A stretch of DNA of 64,000 nucleotides from positions 434,001-498,000 of the forward strand of contig NZ_CP067394.1 in assembly GCF_004210215.2 (NCBI RefSeq). The letters are read 5' to 3'. The notes beneath the pieces are model-generated. The model made no database searches. It was not told the DNA's origin and saw only the letters and a program-made list of their open reading frames with translations. This document shows positions 53,239-60,621 of the stretch, in pieces. Numbering within the stretch: position 1 is the stretch's first letter; every line of letters begins with the position of its first letter. This DNA is from Cryobacterium sp. SO1 (lineage in GTDB: Bacteria > Actinomycetota > Actinomycetes > Actinomycetales > Microbacteriaceae). Both the position numbers and the translations under genes were made by a program.

Positions 53239-54093
53239 TCAGGTCTCGTCGATCAGCGCTTCGGCGACGACCTCGCGCATCGGGCCGGTGGCCGTGCTGC
53301 CGGGCCGCGCCTGCAGCGCCGTGTGCAGGGTATGCAGCACGAGTAAGTGGCTGAGCCGGCTGAGGAACGGGTCAACGTCGTGCGTGCGGGTCACCGGTCC
53401 GGTGACCAGGCAGATGTCGGCGAGCTGGGTGAGTGGCGAGCGGGGGAAACTGGTGACGGCGATCACCCTGGCGCCGCCCTCCTTCGCCGCCCGGCAGGCC
53501 CGCAGGGTGTGCGCGTTGGCACCGGAGTAGCTCACTGTCAGGCACGCGTCGACGCTGGTGAGCGACCGGGCCGCGAACTGTTGACCGAGCACGTCGCTGG
53601 GGGCCTCGACGGGGCGCCCCAGGGTGGCGAAGCGCATCGCCGCATCCTGCAGCGGCGGGGCCGAGAAGCCGGTCCCGACCAGCACCAGCCGACGGGCGAG
53701 GGCGAGCACCTCCACGGCCGCGTCGATACCGGCCAGGTCGACGCTGGCCCGGCTCAGGCTGATGGCGTCGGCAGCGTCATCGAAGACGCGGGCCAGCGGA
53801 TGCGCGTCGAGCGTCGGCGTGCGCTCGCACGGTGCGGCCCTGGCCACCTCGAGGCGCAGGTGCTGGAATCCGCGAAAGCCGAGGTTCTGGCAGGCGCGGA
53901 CCACGGTGGCCGCGGAGGTTCCCGCGATCGTAGCCAGCTCGGCGGTCGACCACTCCGTCACGGCCTCTGGCCTGTCGAGGATCACCTGGGCCACCCGGCG
54001 TTCGCTCGGACCGAGCAGCGGCAGTGCCGCGCGCACGCGCAGCAGCACCGTACCGCCGGGAGATCGGGGGGTGGGGTCGTCGATGCCGGCCAT
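53239..54093 (-). CDS. MurR/RpiR family transcriptional regulator
   Basis: A 284-residue regulator. The N-terminal HTH_6 domain contains LGPSERRVAQVILDRPEAV and AGTSAATVVRACQNLGFRGF. The C-terminal SIS domain (~125-250) binds phosphosugars: LVLVGTGFSAPPLQDAAMRF and VSYSGANAHTLRACRAAKEGG. It lies 143 nt upstream of the phosphatase gene on the same strand, so it likely controls the uptake operon in response to a phosphorylated compound. It could share its transcript. Confidence 0.9.
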   Translation of the reverse strand: MAGIDDPTPRSPGGTVLLRVRAALPLLGPSERRVAQVILDRPEAVTEWSTAELATIAGTSAATVVRACQNLGFRGFQHLRLEVARAAPCERTPTLDAHPLARVFDDAADAISLSRASVDLAGIDAAVEVLALARRLVLVGTGFSAPPLQDAAMRFATLGRPVEAPSDVLGQQFAARSLTSVDACLTVSYSGANAHTLRACRAAKEGGARVIAVTSFPRSPLTQLADICLVTGPVTRTHDVDPFLSRLSHLLVLHTLHTALQARPGSTATGPMREVVAEALIDET

Positions 54094-54200
54094 TGGGTGC
54101 TCCAGTGCGAGGTCGTGTCCGTGATCCTGGCCGAGGTGGCGGCTGTGATCGTGCCCGAAGCATAGTCATCGCGGCCGAACGGCCCACGTCGCGTTAGCCT

Positions 54201-54261
54201 CGCGAACGGTGAGTAAAGCACCTTCCTGGAGCCCTGGCTGGTGCTTTTCTCACGGCTCGCG
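54201..54261. repeat. Palindromic element, copy 3
   Basis: Arms of 22 nt with three mismatches around an 17-nt centre. The left arm CGCGAACGGTGAGTAAAGCACC resembles copies 1 and 2, written here in two parts: CGCGAACGGTGAG and TAAAGCACC. It lies between the divergent regulator and SGNH genes, where no transcript ends. Confidence 0.85.
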
Positions 54262-54312
54262 GTCGTTTCCCCGCTGGGGGTCGTGCTTGTCGCCGTCTCC
54301 TAAGCTGGGACC

Positions 54313-55143
54313 ATGGTCGACGAGAGCGCCCCGACGAGACCGGCCGTCACCGAGCGCCGTCGGAGCGTGCTGCTGCCCGCGGCGTTCCTTCTGGTCGTTC
54401 TCGGCAGCATCGCCGCGTTGGTGACCGGCGTCATTGGCGTGGGCGCCGGATCCAGCGCACCCTTGCTGCCCACCCTGCCCGCCGCATCCCCGGCGCCCAC
54501 AGCATCCCCCACGCCCACCGCGTCGGCAGCGCCCACGGACCTGCCCACGCCGGCGGCGTCCGAGACCAACGTTGCCGTGTTCCTCGGCGACTCCTACACC
54601 CAGGGGTTCGGCGCTTCGGCTCCGACGACCAAGTGGTCGACTCTAGTGGCCCACGACGCCGGCTGGACCGAGATCAACCAGGGTCAGGGCGGCACCGGCT
54701 ACGTCACCACGGCCGGGGTCACCAGCTGCGGCCAGGAGCATTGCCCCACCTACGCCGACCGGGTTGCTGACGTCATCGCCGCCGCACCCGACATCGTCGT
54801 CATCGCGGGCGGCCAGAACGATCGGTGGGCGCTTGGCACCGACCCGGAGTTTGTGCACGCCGCCGTCACCGAGACGTTCAGGCTCATCCGGGCGGGGCTG
54901 CCGAACGCACGCCTCATCGCGGTGGGGCCGTCCACCGCCGAGCCGGCCACCGCGATGATCACCGACCTCGACGGCTGGGTGCAAATCGCCGCACAACGGG
55001 TGGATGCCGAGTACGTGAGCCTGCTGGACCCCGTTGTCATCCGGGCCTCGATGGTGGTGGCCGACGGCGTGCACGTTAACGACGCCGGCCACCGGGCGAT
55101 CGCGGACCGGGTGCTGGCCACGGCCCTGACCCCCGCCGACTGA
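54313..55143 (+). CDS. Membrane-anchored SGNH/GDSL hydrolase
   Basis: A 276-residue extracytoplasmic esterase-type protein. A helix (LLPAAFLLVVLGSIAALVTGV) anchors the N terminus, followed by a Pro/Thr/Ala-rich linker to ~90. The SGNH blocks are AVFLGDSYTQGFG (Ser94), GGTGY (Gly), VVIAGGQNDRW (Asn), and DGVHVNDAGH (Asp251, His254). It could remove acyl groups from surface glycans, balancing the acyltransferases; this is inference. TAAGCT is 6 nt from the ATG: leaderless. Confidence 0.88.
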   Translation: MVDESAPTRPAVTERRRSVLLPAAFLLVVLGSIAALVTGVIGVGAGSSAPLLPTLPAASPAPTASPTPTASAAPTDLPTPAASETNVAVFLGDSYTQGFGASAPTTKWSTLVAHDAGWTEINQGQGGTGYVTTAGVTSCGQEHCPTYADRVADVIAAAPDIVVIAGGQNDRWALGTDPEFVHAAVTETFRLIRAGLPNARLIAVGPSTAEPATAMITDLDGWVQIAAQRVDAEYVSLLDPVVIRASMVVADGVHVNDAGHRAIADRVLATALTPAD

Positions 55144-55152
55144 ATTCGCGCC

Positions 55153-55398
55153 TCAGCGCGGCAGCCGGCGGTCCTTGACCAGCAGGAGAACGAACACGAA
55201 GACACCCACGAGCTGCCAGAGCGCCCGGAACAGCAGGTCGGTGGGGGAGTTGCGGAGGGCGAATTCCGGCGGCGCGGGCGGCAGCCGTTTCAGCTGCGGG
55301 TGTGGCCGGTCCGGCCGTGTCGGTAGCGGAATGACAGGATGGGACGCGGCACTCGACGGCGGGGTCGTGCGCCGGGCCAGAAGCAGATTCTCGCTCAC
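55153..55398 (-). CDS. Small membrane protein, hypothetical
   Basis: An 81-residue ORF from a GTG that reads VSENLLLARR, a Pro-rich middle, and one C-terminal helix ALWQLVGVFVFVLLLV before KDRRLPR. The hydrophobic segment makes it plausible as a protein. There is no clear ribosome site. The function is unknown. Confidence 0.5.
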   Translation of the reverse strand: MSENLLLARRTTPPSSAASHPVIPLPTRPDRPHPQLKRLPPAPPEFALRNSPTDLLFRALWQLVGVFVFVLLLVKDRRLPR

Positions 55399-55451
55399 GG
55401 GCGTCAGCGTACGCGGCCCCGGTGACCGCTCGGCAAACGCCAGGTGTCGGC

Positions 55452-55622
55452 CTACCCTTCGGTCCTGCCCGGCCGCACCGCGGCAGTATCGGCCACCGCG
55501 ATGCGCTTCACGCCGTCGGCCTGCTCGTCCACGGTCACCCACTTCGCCGCATCCGCTTCGCTGGCCTTGGGGGCGGTGGTGAGCTGGTCGTGGCGCTTCT
55601 CTTCGAAGGTCTTTTCATCCAT
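55452..55622 (-). CDS. Small hypothetical protein (56 aa)
   Basis: A short ORF starting MDEKTFEEKRHDQLTTAPKA and containing KWVTVDEQADGVKRI. Its charged, acidic-plus-basic content looks protein-like, unlike shadow frames. It diverges from the oxidoreductase gene starting 60 nt away. No family recognised. Confidence 0.5.
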   Translation of the reverse strand: MDEKTFEEKRHDQLTTAPKASEADAAKWVTVDEQADGVKRIAVADTAAVRPGRTEG

Positions 55623-55682
55623 GACCGGCACAATAACACGACGTTCTAGTGTGCAGGCGAGCGGAGTCGCTAGGCTCGCAGC

Positions 55683-56669
55683 ATGACTGATGCACTCCGC
55701 TGGGGAATCCTGGCCACGGGCGGAATCGCCCACCAATTCGCCGGCGACCTCGTGAAGAACGGGTTCGCCGTGCAGGCCGTGGGTTCCCGCAGCCAGGCAT
55801 CGGCGGATGCCTTCGCCGCCGAATTCGGCATCCCCACCGCGCACCCCAGCTACGAGGACCTCGTGGCCGACCCCGAGGTCGACATCATCTACGTGTCGAC
55901 CCCGCACCCGTTCCACGCGGCCAACGCCACCCTGGCCCTCGAAGCCGGCAAGCACGTGCTCATCGAGAAGCCGATCACCCTCAACGCCGCCGAGGCCCGC
56001 GCCGTGGTGGCTCTGGCCGAGAGCAAGAAGCTGGTCGTACTCGAGGCCATGTGGACCCGGTTCCTGCCGCACATGGCGCGCATCCGCGAGATCCTCGCCG
56101 CCGGCACCCTCGGCGACGTGCACTCCCTCATCGCCGACCACACCCAGGACCTGCCCGACGACCCCAACCATCGCATCAACTCGTTGGCGCTCGGCGGCGG
56201 CGCGCTGCTCGACCTCGGCATCTACCCGGTGTCGTTCGCGTCGGCGCTGTTCGGCCCGCCCGAAACCATCCTCGCGTCGGCCACCTTCAAGGACACCGGG
56301 GTGGATGCCCAGGTCGCCACGATCTTCCGTTACCCGGGCGGCCAGATCGCCTCGCTGCTCGCCGCGAGCGACACCAAAGGGCCTAACACCGCCAGCGTGC
56401 TGGGCACCGCGGGGCGCATCGACATCGACGAGGTCTGGTACTCGCCCACCTCGTTTCGCGTCTACAACGGTGCCAATGAGGTCGTCGAGTCCTACGAGAC
56501 GCCGTCGATCGTCGGCAGGGGCATGCACTTCCAGGCCGCGGAGGCCGAACGGCTCGTCGCGGCCGGCCTGCTGACCAGCGACCTGCTCACCGCGACCGAG
56601 TCCGTGCAGATCATGGAGACCCTCGACGCCATCCGCGCGCAGATCGGCCTGGTCTACCTCGGCGACTGA
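55683..56669 (+). CDS. Gfo/Idh/MocA family oxidoreductase
   Basis: A 328-residue NAD(P)-dependent dehydrogenase. The Rossmann start is WGILATGGIAHQFAGDL; VDIIYVSTPHPFHAANATLALEAGKHVLIEKPITLN contains the EKP motif with catalytic Lys. GGGALLDLGIYPVSFA contains the Asp-xxx-His position replaced by D..Y, as in the dihydrodiol dehydrogenase-like branch. It probably acts on a sugar or inositol derivative. TAGGCT is 6 nt from the ATG: leaderless. Confidence 0.92.
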   Translation: MTDALRWGILATGGIAHQFAGDLVKNGFAVQAVGSRSQASADAFAAEFGIPTAHPSYEDLVADPEVDIIYVSTPHPFHAANATLALEAGKHVLIEKPITLNAAEARAVVALAESKKLVVLEAMWTRFLPHMARIREILAAGTLGDVHSLIADHTQDLPDDPNHRINSLALGGGALLDLGIYPVSFASALFGPPETILASATFKDTGVDAQVATIFRYPGGQIASLLAASDTKGPNTASVLGTAGRIDIDEVWYSPTSFRVYNGANEVVESYETPSIVGRGMHFQAAEAERLVAAGLLTSDLLTATESVQIMETLDAIRAQIGLVYLGD

Positions 56670-56735
56670 GGAGCATCCGCTCGCCCGCCCGCCGGGTGGC
56701 CGACGCGCGGCTCAGCGGTGCGCACCTGTGGTGTC

Positions 56736-56837
56736 GCGGCACACCATTCACGCCGCGGCACGCTTTTCTTCTCGCGGCACGCGTTGTTCTCGGCGGCACA
56801 GGTTGGAACACGTGCCGCCGGGACTAACCCGTGCCGC
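56736..56837. repeat. Six-box array with exact 19-nt period
   Basis: GCGGCAC begins at 56736, 56755, 56774 and 56793; the reverse complement GTGCCGC begins at 56812 and 56831. All steps are exactly 19 nt. The bases between boxes are not conserved. It lies in the gap between the oxidoreductase and carboxypeptidase genes. A period of 19 excludes a protein-coding origin. Confidence 0.85.
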
Positions 56838-56944
56838 GGGAGGCGGACCGACCGGCAGGCGCAGCGCGGACGCGTGAATGGTGTGTTTGTCCTGGCGCCC
56901 TTCGTGTTGGTGCACGGGCGTTCGATCCCGAAGTGCGCTCCATG

Positions 56945-57026
56945 CACAGTGCGCCACCCACAGTGCGCCACCCACAGTGCGCCACCCACAGTGCGCCACC
57001 CACAGTGCGCCACCCACAGTGCGCCC
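56945..57026 (+). repeat. 14-bp tandem repeat upstream of dacB
   Basis: Five perfect copies of CACAGTGCGCCACC and a partial sixth. It ends 28 nt before the -10-like TAACAT of the carboxypeptidase gene. No spacers, so it is not a CRISPR. Confidence 0.95.
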
Positions 57027-57065
57027 ACTGACTGGGTTCCCACCCTCGCTCGGTAACATGCGTTG

Positions 57066-58781
57066 GTGGATACACCAGACCCAACCGTGCCCGAGCAGGG
57101 TGAACCCTCGGGCGAGGCAATGCAGCCGACTGAGCTTCTCGGTGCACACCCGGGCGAGACGGATGCGGCGGCACCCGCCGCCGCCGCACCCGCTGCACCC
57201 CTCCCCGCTGCACCCCTCCCCGCCGCCGCCGCACCCGCCGCCGCCGCACCCGACGCCGCCGCACCCGACGCCGCCGCACCCGACGCCGCCGCACCCGACG
57301 CCGCCGCACCCGACGCCGCCGCACCCGACGCCGCCGCACCCGACGCCGCCGCACCCGACGCCGCCGCACCCGACGCAGCCCCATCTCCAGCCCGGCGCCT
57401 CCGCCTGGTCATCGCCGCGGCCGTGGCGTTCGGGCTGCTCGGCAGCGGCGCCGTGTGGGCGGGCGCGGGCAGCGGCGGCACCGCCGAGCCGGTGGCGCTG
57501 GCCGCCCCCACCGCATCCGCGACACCGACCCCCACGCCCACCCCGACCGCCCCGGCACTGCGGCCCGCCCCAGCAGTGGCCACCGTCGCCGGCCCGCTGC
57601 GCACCTGTTCGGTCGCGGATCTCGCCGCGGACTCCCGGCTCGGCGAGTTCCAGGCCCAGGTGGTCAACGCCGAGACCGGCGAGATCCTCTTCGACCGGGG
57701 CGGCAGCACCGCATCCCGGGCCGCGAGCGTGCTCAAGGTGCTCACCTCAGCCGCCGCACTGAGCGTGCTCGGCCCGGACTACCGCGCCACCACGACCGTG
57801 GTGGCCGGCAGCGAACCCGGCCAGGTGGTGCTGGTCGGCGGCGGCGACCTCACCCTCTCGAGCACCCCCACCGGCGACGAGTCGTTCTACGACGGCGCCG
57901 CGCACCTCGACGCCCTCGCCGAGCAGACCCGCGCCGCGATGGGCGACACCGCGATCACCTCGGTTGTGCTGGACTCCTCCTACTTCGGCGACCCGGGCTG
58001 GGAGCCCAGCTGGGATCGCAAAGAGCAGACCGAGGGCTACATGCCGCTGATCACCGCCCTGCAGGTGGATGCCGACCGTGACAACCCCTACAACAGCACC
58101 TCCGCCCGCAGCGACGACCCTGTCGCCCGGGCCGGGGCCGCGTTCGCCGACGAGCTCGGCGGCGACGTGAGCGTGAGTCTCGGTACCGCCCCGGCCGGCG
58201 CGAGCCCGCTCGCCTGGGTGCAGTCCCAACCCGTCTCCACCCTGATCCAGCAGTCGCTGATCGTCTCCGACAACGCCATCGCCGAGATGCTCGGCCGCCT
58301 GGTGGCCGTGGAGGGCGGCGCCGGCAACACCTTCGGCGCCATCCAGCCCGCCGTACTGGCCGGTCTGGCCGAATACGGCATCGACACCGCGGGCATCAGC
58401 ATCGCCGACGGATCCGGCCTCTCCGACAACAACGCCGTCTCACCCGCCTACCTCACCAAACTGTTCCAGAAAATCAACGCCCGCGAGGGCAGCCTCGGCG
58501 TGATCTTCGATGGCCTGCCCGTCGCCGGTGGCGGCTCGGGCTCGCTGTCCTACAGCGACAGGTTCAGCGGCAGCAACGCGGATGCCGATGGCGCCGTCTT
58601 TGCAAAGACCGGCTGGATCGACACCGGCTACACCCTCTCCGGCATCATCAACGCCGTCGACGGCAGCACCCTCACCTTCGCCGTATACGCGTTGGGTGAT
58701 GTGGGTGATAATGCGAAGCAGGCGATCGACACCATCACGACGGGGTTCTTCCGCTGCGGGAACAACCTCTCGAACAACTGA
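57066..58781 (+). CDS. dacB: D-alanyl-D-alanine carboxypeptidase/endopeptidase (PBP4 type)
   Basis: A 571-residue class C low-molecular-weight PBP that trims or cuts peptidoglycan cross-links. After ~110 residues of Ala/Pro repeat comes one helix (RLVIAAAVAFGLLGSGAVWAG), then a second linker and the S13 peptidase domain. SVLK (Ser221, Lys224), SDN and KTG (in FAKTGWID) are intact. The GTG start is chosen because TAACAT lies exactly 6 nt upstream; a TTG one codon earlier is the alternative. The N-terminal repeat is cytoplasmic by topology, which is unusual for this family. Confidence 0.9.
   Translation: MDTPDPTVPEQGEPSGEAMQPTELLGAHPGETDAAAPAAAAPAAPLPAAPLPAAAAPAAAAPDAAAPDAAAPDAAAPDAAAPDAAAPDAAAPDAAAPDAAAPDAAPSPARRLRLVIAAAVAFGLLGSGAVWAGAGSGGTAEPVALAAPTASATPTPTPTPTAPALRPAPAVATVAGPLRTCSVADLAADSRLGEFQAQVVNAETGEILFDRGGSTASRAASVLKVLTSAAALSVLGPDYRATTTVVAGSEPGQVVLVGGGDLTLSSTPTGDESFYDGAAHLDALAEQTRAAMGDTAITSVVLDSSYFGDPGWEPSWDRKEQTEGYMPLITALQVDADRDNPYNSTSARSDDPVARAGAAFADELGGDVSVSLGTAPAGASPLAWVQSQPVSTLIQQSLIVSDNAIAEMLGRLVAVEGGAGNTFGAIQPAVLAGLAEYGIDTAGISIADGSGLSDNNAVSPAYLTKLFQKINAREGSLGVIFDGLPVAGGGSGSLSYSDRFSGSNADADGAVFAKTGWIDTGYTLSGIINAVDGSTLTFAVYALGDVGDNAKQAIDTITTGFFRCGNNLSNN
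57240..57374 (+). repeat. 15-bp in-frame repeat in dacB (AAAPD units)
   Basis: Nine units of GCCGCCGCACCCGAC encode (AAAPD) repeats in the cytoplasmic N terminus. Near-identity at synonymous positions indicates recent expansion or conversion. Slippage would change the length by five residues at a time. Confidence 0.95.
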
Positions 58782-58805
58782 TCCTCAACTGACAGGAGTG
58801 CCGCC

Positions 58806-59402
58806 GTGACCCGCGCACTGATCATCATCGACGTACAAAACGACTTCACCGAGGGCGGAGCCCTGGCCGTCGAGGGCGGGGCTGCGGTGGCCGGGGACAT
58901 CAGCGCCCTGCTGGCGGCGCACCCGCACAGCTATGGGCACATCTTCGCGTCCCGCGACTGGCACGACGCCGACGGCGGCAACAACGGCCATTTCGCCTCG
59001 GACGCCGAACCCGATTTCGTCGACACCTGGCCGGTGCACTGCGTGGCCGACACCGCCGGCGCCGAGTACCACCCCGCGCTGGTGATGCCGGAGTCGACCG
59101 TGCACATCCGCAAGGGCCAGGGTCAGCCCGGCTACTCGATCTTCGACGGCGTCGACGACGCCGGCACCAAGTTCGGTGAGCTGCTGATCGCCGCGGGGGT
59201 GACGGATGTCGACCTGGTCGGCCTGGCCACCGACCACTGTGTGCGGGCCTCAGGGCTCGACGCCCTCGAGCATGGCCAGCACGTGCGGGTGTTCACCGAC
59301 CTCGTCGCCGGGGTGGCGCCGGGCTCGAGCGAGCAGGCGTTGGCCGAGCTCGCCCACGCCGGCGCAGTGCTGGCCACCTCGGAACTGGTCGACCAGGCCT
59401 GA
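58806..59402 (+). CDS. pncA: Nicotinamidase
   Basis: A 198-residue isochorismatase-fold amidase that turns nicotinamide into nicotinate for NAD salvage. The triad is Asp9 (IIIDVQNDFTEGG), Lys103 (HIRKGQ) and Cys145 (ATDHCVRAS). The metal site is SRDWHDADGGNNGHF. It follows dacB by 24 nt with AGGAG before the GTG, so it may be cotranscribed. In mycobacteria the homologue activates pyrazinamide. Confidence 0.94.
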   Translation: MTRALIIIDVQNDFTEGGALAVEGGAAVAGDISALLAAHPHSYGHIFASRDWHDADGGNNGHFASDAEPDFVDTWPVHCVADTAGAEYHPALVMPESTVHIRKGQGQPGYSIFDGVDDAGTKFGELLIAAGVTDVDLVGLATDHCVRASGLDALEHGQHVRVFTDLVAGVAPGSSEQALAELAHAGAVLATSELVDQA

Positions 59403-59431
59403 GCCCGACGGGCGCATCCAGCCCGTAGCTT

Positions 59432-59452
59432 GTCCCGGTCTTCGCCGGGGAC
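59432..59452 (+). terminator. Hairpin after pncA
   Basis: GTCCCGG, loop TCTTCG, CCGGGGAC with one bulged G. It lies 30 nt after the pncA stop with no U-run, so termination would be of the GC-hairpin type common in actinobacteria. Confidence 0.5.
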
Positions 59453-59774
59453 ACATCCGTGGTCGACCTGCCCTACTGGAATCTCGCGCGGGTGTCTGCC
59501 CGAGGAGGCGTCGCGCGAGTCGCCGCAAAGTGCCCCGTTGAGGTGCCCGAAGGGGCAATCTGGCGCAAGTCGACGCCGGTCGCGTTGCCGAGTTGCGGCA
59601 ACGCCCCCCCCCGTGGGAGCGCCTAAAGGGGGATTCTGGCGCGACTCGGTGCACCGCACGAATTCGTTTGAGAAATTATCTACTGGGTGCATCCGAACCG
59701 GGGTGACTTCCTGAAGTAACGGGTAACGGGAAACCGACAGGTTCCCGCTCTTGTAATTCTGACTGGAGGAAACC
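59453..59774. other. Structured intergenic region before the DUF4397 gene
   Basis: No gene is supported. It holds a perfect 7-bp hairpin (GTTGCCG, AGTTG, CGGCAAC at 59584-59602). A TGCCCC/GGGGCA hairpin lies near 59531. CGAGTCGC (59516) and GCGACTCG (59641) face each other, and TGGCGC is repeated at 59561 and 59637. The last 130 nt are AT-richer and probably contain the promoter. Confidence 0.5.
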
Positions 59775-60605
59775 ATGCGCAAGACCCTTGCCGTCGGCGT
59801 CGCAGCCGGCGCCCTTGTAGCCCTGGCGGGAATCGCCCCGGCGAACGCCGCAACCGATGTCGCCCAGCTCTCCGTGCTGCACGCGGTCCCTGGCCTCACC
59901 GTCGACGTGTACGTGAACGGCGACCTCACCCTGGACAACTTCGAGCCCGGCGACCTCGCCGGCCCGCTCGAGCTGCCCGCCGGCACGTACACCGTGGCGA
60001 TCACGGCATCGGATGCCGCAGACGCGAGCTCGCCGGCCATCGGCCCGGTCGACCTTCCGTTGGAGGCGGGTAAGAACTACACCGCCGCCGCGCACCTCGA
60101 CGCGGCCGGGGCGCCCACCGCGACCCTGTTCACCAACGACATCAGCACCGTCGGCGCCGGCGAGGGCCGGCTGACGGTTCGCCACGTGGCCGCGGCTCCT
60201 GCCGTCGATATCCTCGCCGGCGGCACCCCGGTGATCACCAACCTGAGCAACCCCGATGAGTCGCTGCTCACCCTGCCGGCCGGTACGGTGTCGGCGTCCG
60301 TGGCCGCAACCGGAACCACTGACCCGGTGATCGGCCCGGCCGACGTGAACGTGGCCGAGGGCACGAACACCATCGTGTACGCCTGGGGCAGCCTGACCGA
60401 CAACAACCTGGCGCTCGCCGTCCAGACTGTCGGTGGACTGCACTCCAACCCCGACGGGGTCCCGGCCGGCAGCGCCGGCCTGGTGGCCACCAACCAGCCG
60501 GCGGACAGCTCCGGTTGGCTGTTCGGCGGCGCGGCCTTCGCCCTGCTGCTGGGCGTCGGAGCGGTAGCGCTCTACGGAACCCGGCGCGCCGAGGCCCGGC
60601 GCTAA
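59775..60605 (+). CDS. DUF4397 domain surface protein
   Basis: A 276-residue exported protein. The signal peptide ends at APANA (~residue 25). Two DUF4397 repeats follow: AQLSVLHAVPGLTVDVYVNG and GRLTVRHVAAAPAVDILAGG. A C-terminal helix (WLFGGAAFALLLGVGAVALY) and Arg-rich tail (TRRAEARR) end it. There is no LPXTG; the sequence before the helix is NQPADSSG, so sorting by the adjacent sortase is not obvious. The ATG has TGGAGGAAACC. It is followed by the sortase gene after 16 nt, so the two are probably linked. Confidence 0.88.
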   Translation: MRKTLAVGVAAGALVALAGIAPANAATDVAQLSVLHAVPGLTVDVYVNGDLTLDNFEPGDLAGPLELPAGTYTVAITASDAADASSPAIGPVDLPLEAGKNYTAAAHLDAAGAPTATLFTNDISTVGAGEGRLTVRHVAAAPAVDILAGGTPVITNLSNPDESLLTLPAGTVSASVAATGTTDPVIGPADVNVAEGTNTIVYAWGSLTDNNLALAVQTVGGLHSNPDGVPAGSAGLVATNQPADSSGWLFGGAAFALLLGVGAVALYGTRRAEARR

Positions 60606-60621
60606 CGGGCCGCACGGAAGG

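Noticed and set aside
56945..57026. Possible CRISPR
   Set aside because: Repeat units are directly adjacent with no spacers, and no cas genes are near.
56748..57384. Arg-rich minus-strand ORFs (RRRVRRRRV repeats) and plus-strand Pro-His ORF
   Set aside because: They are other-frame readings of the 14-bp and 15-bp repeats and of dacB.
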